From contig JBBSBI010000211.1 in assembly GCA_038251425.1 (NCBI GenBank), positions 1 through 8,897 of the forward strand: 8,897 nt of DNA, given 5' to 3'. Below the pieces are notes generated by a model, which was not told where the DNA came from, made no database searches, and saw only the letters and a program-made list of their open reading frames with translations. A program made the translations under genes and the position numbers. Numbering within the stretch: the first letter of the stretch is position 1; every line of letters begins with the position of its first letter. The DNA comes from JBBRRP01 sp038251425. GTDB lineage: Bacteria > Myxococcota_A > Polyangia > Polyangiales > Polyangiaceae. Below, piece after piece: positions 7,100 to 8,897 of this stretch.

Positions 7100-7225
7100 A
7101 GGCTCTCCACGGATCGTACCGCATCGCCAGCCTGAACCAAAAAACAATCCCTCGTCAGAGCCACCCCGTTCATGCTGCACTGTCTAGCCTGTCCCCCCCA
7201 GACTGGGAAGCAATCCGGCCAACAC

Positions 7226-7252
7226 AGTATAAAACCTGCGCAACCGAGCCAA
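7226..7252 (-). promoter_or_regulatory. Possible promoter of the DUF898-M48 operon
   Basis: On the reverse strand TATACT (7231 to 7226) is a good -10 match. TTGGCT (7252 to 7247), 15 bases upstream, is a partial -35 match with a spacer shorter than ideal. It lies in the divergent gap between the DUF898 operon and the transporter gene. The rest of this gap (7100-7314) shows no clear forward promoter. Confidence 0.28.
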
Positions 7253-7279
7253 CGCTAGGGCAAGAACGGCACCCACGCT

Positions 7280-7310
7280 AGCCTTCGCGAGGCTGAGCAA
7301 GACCTAAGGA
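7280..7310 (+). promoter_or_regulatory. Leader hairpin and Shine-Dalgarno of the transporter gene
   Basis: AGCCT (7280-7284) and AGGCT (7290-7294) form a perfect five-base-pair stem around a TCGCG loop, about ten bases before AAGGA (7306-7310). AAGGA lies four bases before GTG 7315 and sets that start. The hairpin is short and any regulatory role is speculative. Confidence 0.45.
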
Positions 7311-7314
7311 TTTC

Positions 7315-8277
7315 GTGCGAGATTTCATTGGAAAGAACCTGTTGATGTTCTCGGTAACGCTGGCAACGCTGCTTGCGGCCTTGGCCCCTGCCCTCGGGCT
7401 TTTCTTGGAATCCTTCGGACTCTCCAAGATCTTCATCATTGCTATCTTTGTCCTTCAAGGGCTTGGGCTCCAAGTGCGCGCATTCCAAAACGGGGCTGAG
7501 CTCGGTCGCGCTCTGGTCTGGGGCACGCTGGTGGCCTATGGCTTGGCGCCGCTCTTCGGTTACGTCTTGATTCGCTTCATGCACTGGGACGACGCGGATC
7601 GAGTTGGCTTCATTCTGATCTGCTGCTCCACCCCCACCATCGTGAGTGGCATTGTGGTGGCGACTCGTGCGGGCGGTGATGCTGCAACGGCGTTGCTCTT
7701 GACGGTACTCGTCAGTGCACTTGGGATCCTCAGCCTGCCCTTGAATTTGGGTTGGACGCTCGGCGCGATTTATCCCATCGATCAGCTAGCTTTAGCCAAA
7801 AAATTGCTGTTTTTAATCCTCTTGCCGGCGCTCGCGGGAGTCTTCCTGCGCGCACGGTTTCCTGGCCTGGGTGAACGCTCGGTCGAGCTTCGGAAGCACG
7901 GGCCCGTAGTGCTGCTCGGGCTGACGGTGCTCGCGTCGCTTTCGCCCTTTTCCGCTTCGATCCGCGCGCTCTCGTTGTTGCGCGTGCTTGGGCTGCTCTG
8001 GCCAGCGCTGCTCGTGCACAGCCTGCTGCTCGGCACTGCCTATTACCTGGGTCGCCGCGTGTGGCGCATGAGTGAAAAGGCGACGCTCGCAGCCGCGTTT
8101 GTGACGTCCCAAAAGAGCTTGCCCGTGGCGATTGCTGTCTGGTCGGGTGTGATGGCCACCCAGTACCCCCTGGCGATCATTCCTCCGCTCATCTTCCACC
8201 CCTCCCAAATAATTTTTGACACTTTCGTTGCCCGCCTTTTCAACAAGCCAAAGGGCTCAGACGTCGTCGAAGCCTAG
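7315..8277 (+). CDS. Bile acid:sodium symporter family transporter (SBF_like/YfeH branch)
   Basis: This is a 320-residue, very hydrophobic protein with about nine to ten membrane segments along its whole length, the normal size for the BASS fold. Landmarks matching YfeH-type members are CCSTPTIVSGIVVATRAGGD (103-122, the first crossover region), TSQKSLPVAIAVW (264-276, second crossover; compare the GSKKSLANGIPMA region of E. coli YfeH as I remember it) and PPLIFHPSQIIFD (290-302). The loop RFPGLGERSVELRKHG (181-196) separates the two halves. The family moves organic anions or other small solutes with sodium, but the YfeH/RCH1 branch has no firmly defined bacterial substrate, so none is given. 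The start GTG 7315 has AAGGA four bases upstream. It is transcribed divergently from the DUF898 gene and convergently with the gene to its right. No truncation or frameshift is seen. Confidence 0.88.
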   Translation: MRDFIGKNLLMFSVTLATLLAALAPALGLFLESFGLSKIFIIAIFVLQGLGLQVRAFQNGAELGRALVWGTLVAYGLAPLFGYVLIRFMHWDDADRVGFILICCSTPTIVSGIVVATRAGGDAATALLLTVLVSALGILSLPLNLGWTLGAIYPIDQLALAKKLLFLILLPALAGVFLRARFPGLGERSVELRKHGPVVLLGLTVLASLSPFSASIRALSLLRVLGLLWPALLVHSLLLGTAYYLGRRVWRMSEKATLAAAFVTSQKSLPVAIAVWSGVMATQYPLAIIPPLIFHPSQIIFDTFVARLFNKPKGSDVVEA

Positions 8278-8280
8278 CGC

Positions 8281-8320
8281 TCTGCGCGCAGACTCATCTC
8301 CACGCGTGGCTCAAGTCTGC
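8281..8320. terminator. Nested inverted repeats between convergent genes
   Basis: GCAGACT (8288-8294) and AGTCTGC (8314-8320) are perfect complements. Their loop contains the perfect ten-base palindrome CCACGCGTGG (8300-8309). The left arm also overlaps a perfect twelve-base palindrome TCTGCGCGCAGA (8281-8292), so two alternative folds compete. The structure fills most of the gap between the transporter stop (8277) and the reverse gene stop (8337-8339). No T-run follows in either direction, so termination is plausible only from position. Confidence 0.45.
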
Positions 8321-8336
8321 TTCCGATAGCTTTCGA

Positions 8337-8897
8337 TTACCGGCCAAGACAGAGCAGAATCCCACCAAGATCGAGGTTCAACGCCATTTGCCCTCGCGCA
8401 TGGCCAAGCCAGCTCACGTCAAGCTCGATCAGGCGCTTCAGCGGTCGCGTTTTGCAATGAGGATTAGACTTGATTTCGTTGAAGGTTGAGCTGACGGTAT
8501 TGAATATTTCGCTTGTGGCCTCGAGCGTTGATTCTTCGGCTTGGCCAGATTTAAGCTGTTCATTCACCAGACCTTCACCGAGCATCATGAGCGTCGCTCC
8601 CAACCGCACGGTGCCCTCCAAGGAACACACGATAGCCCCGATCTCCGTGTCCTGGTCATCCACCAAGATGGACACGTACCAATTGCTGGGCTCCTCGGTT
8701 AAGTTCGGCGCTTTTTTGATAGGTTTGCAGGTTAGCGGCTGATCGAACAGTTGCGACATGCATTTTAGGAGCTTCTCCGAAGTCGGCAAACTGAGCGGTT
8801 TGGCTACCGGCTGTTCCGCCGTCGCTGACGTTTCTTCTGGTATCGTCGCCGTGATCGACGCTTCAGTCGCGACGCTGGCTTCAGTCGCGACGCTGGC
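8337..8897 (-). CDS. C-terminal part of an unidentified protein, possibly CheC/CheX-like (5' end outside window)
   Basis: The frame ends at TAA 8337-8339 and is open on the reverse strand up to the window edge, giving 186 visible residues. An internal start at TTG 8789 or ATG 8759 is possible. However, the 36 residues before TTG 8789 form an in-frame, GC3-rich Ala/Thr/Glu/Pro linker (two ASVATE units, then ASITAT), so the gene most likely continues off the window. The folded part (about 70-186) has WYVSILVDD, GAIVCSLEG, GATLMMLGEGL and the helix-like EATSEIFNTVSSTFNE (126-141). The E-x2-N-x2-S pattern and alternating strands loosely recall CheC/CheX/FliY domains, but the match is weak and the family is not firmly recognised. 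The protein ends DLGGILLCLGR. No membrane segment or signal peptide is visible. Confidence 0.7.
   Translation of the reverse strand, partial: ASVATEASVATEASITATIPEETSATAEQPVAKPLSLPTSEKLLKCMSQLFDQPLTCKPIKKAPNLTEEPSNWYVSILVDDQDTEIGAIVCSLEGTVRLGATLMMLGEGLVNEQLKSGQAEESTLEATSEIFNTVSSTFNEIKSNPHCKTRPLKRLIELDVSWLGHARGQMALNLDLGGILLCLGR
8862..8897 (-). repeat. Two perfect 18-base tandem repeats within the coding frame
   Basis: Units 8897-8880 and 8879-8862 are identical (GCCAGCGTCGCGACTGAA on the coding strand). Each encodes ASVATE; a diverged third copy (ASITAT) follows. The unit length is a multiple of three, so the frame is kept. The array is cut by the window edge and may be longer. It looks like an interdomain linker able to expand or contract. 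Confidence 0.8.

Noticed and set aside
7196..7206. Small inverted repeat CCCAG-A-CTGGG as an operator
   Set aside because: Five-base arms in a G/C-rich stretch are too short to support a binding site without conservation data.
7813..8208. Reverse-strand 131-codon frame over the transporter gene
   Set aside because: It is antisense to conserved BASS motifs and its Arg/Gln/His-rich translation is typical of a GC-rich shadow frame.
8862..8897. CRISPR-like repeats at the right edge
   Set aside because: The 18-base units are directly adjacent without spacers and lie in frame in a coding sequence, so this is a coding tandem repeat.
1..8897. Mobile element, prophage, tRNA or defence island
   Set aside because: No transposase, integrase, attachment-site duplication, tRNA-like fold or known defence gene was seen. 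The gene content is housekeeping, transport and signalling.

Overview
The window looks like an ordinary chromosomal stretch of a Myxococcota (delta-proteobacterial) genome. The evidence is a PKN-type serine/threonine kinase with a C-terminal membrane anchor, repeated PEGA domains, a TonB-dependent outer-membrane receptor (so a diderm), and moderately GC-rich coding sequence judged by eye. No transposase, integrase, CRISPR array, tRNA or rRNA was seen. Most genes use GTG or TTG starts.

Layout. Positions 3-179 are the last 58 codons of a forward gene that enters from the left. A short leader with a strong G-run tract (216-251) follows, then a Ser/Thr protein kinase (298-1941, TTG start) with one transmembrane segment and a C-terminal PEGA-like domain. 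One base after the kinase stop codon, a GTG at 1943 starts a large TonB-dependent receptor (to 4897). Between its signal peptide and its plug/barrel it carries about 300 extra periplasmic residues: a TPR-like segment and three tandem PEGA domains. The reverse strand then holds a two-gene operon: a DUF898/YjgN-type multi-pass membrane protein (7099 down to 6002) and, two bases later, an M48 metalloprotease with an N-terminal DUF7092-like domain (5999 down to 4935). A bile acid:sodium symporter-like transporter of the YfeH/SBF_like branch runs forward (7315-8277). The window ends inside a reverse-strand gene (8897 down to 8337) whose visible C-terminal domain is weakly reminiscent of CheC/CheX proteins and is preceded by a repetitive Ala/Thr/Glu linker.

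How the genes may work together. The kinase and receptor look translationally coupled, and both place PEGA domains in the periplasm if the predicted topologies are right. The most interesting hypothesis is a trans-envelope signalling pair. The receptor would sense a ligand at the outer membrane and pass the signal through periplasmic TPR/PEGA modules to the PEGA tail of an inner-membrane kinase. This would parallel FecA/FecR-type signalling but with a Ser/Thr kinase as output. This is inference from gene order and domains, not shown by the sequence. The DUF898-M48 pair is a gene neighbourhood I recall from other proteobacteria and probably forms an inner-membrane proteolysis unit of unknown target.
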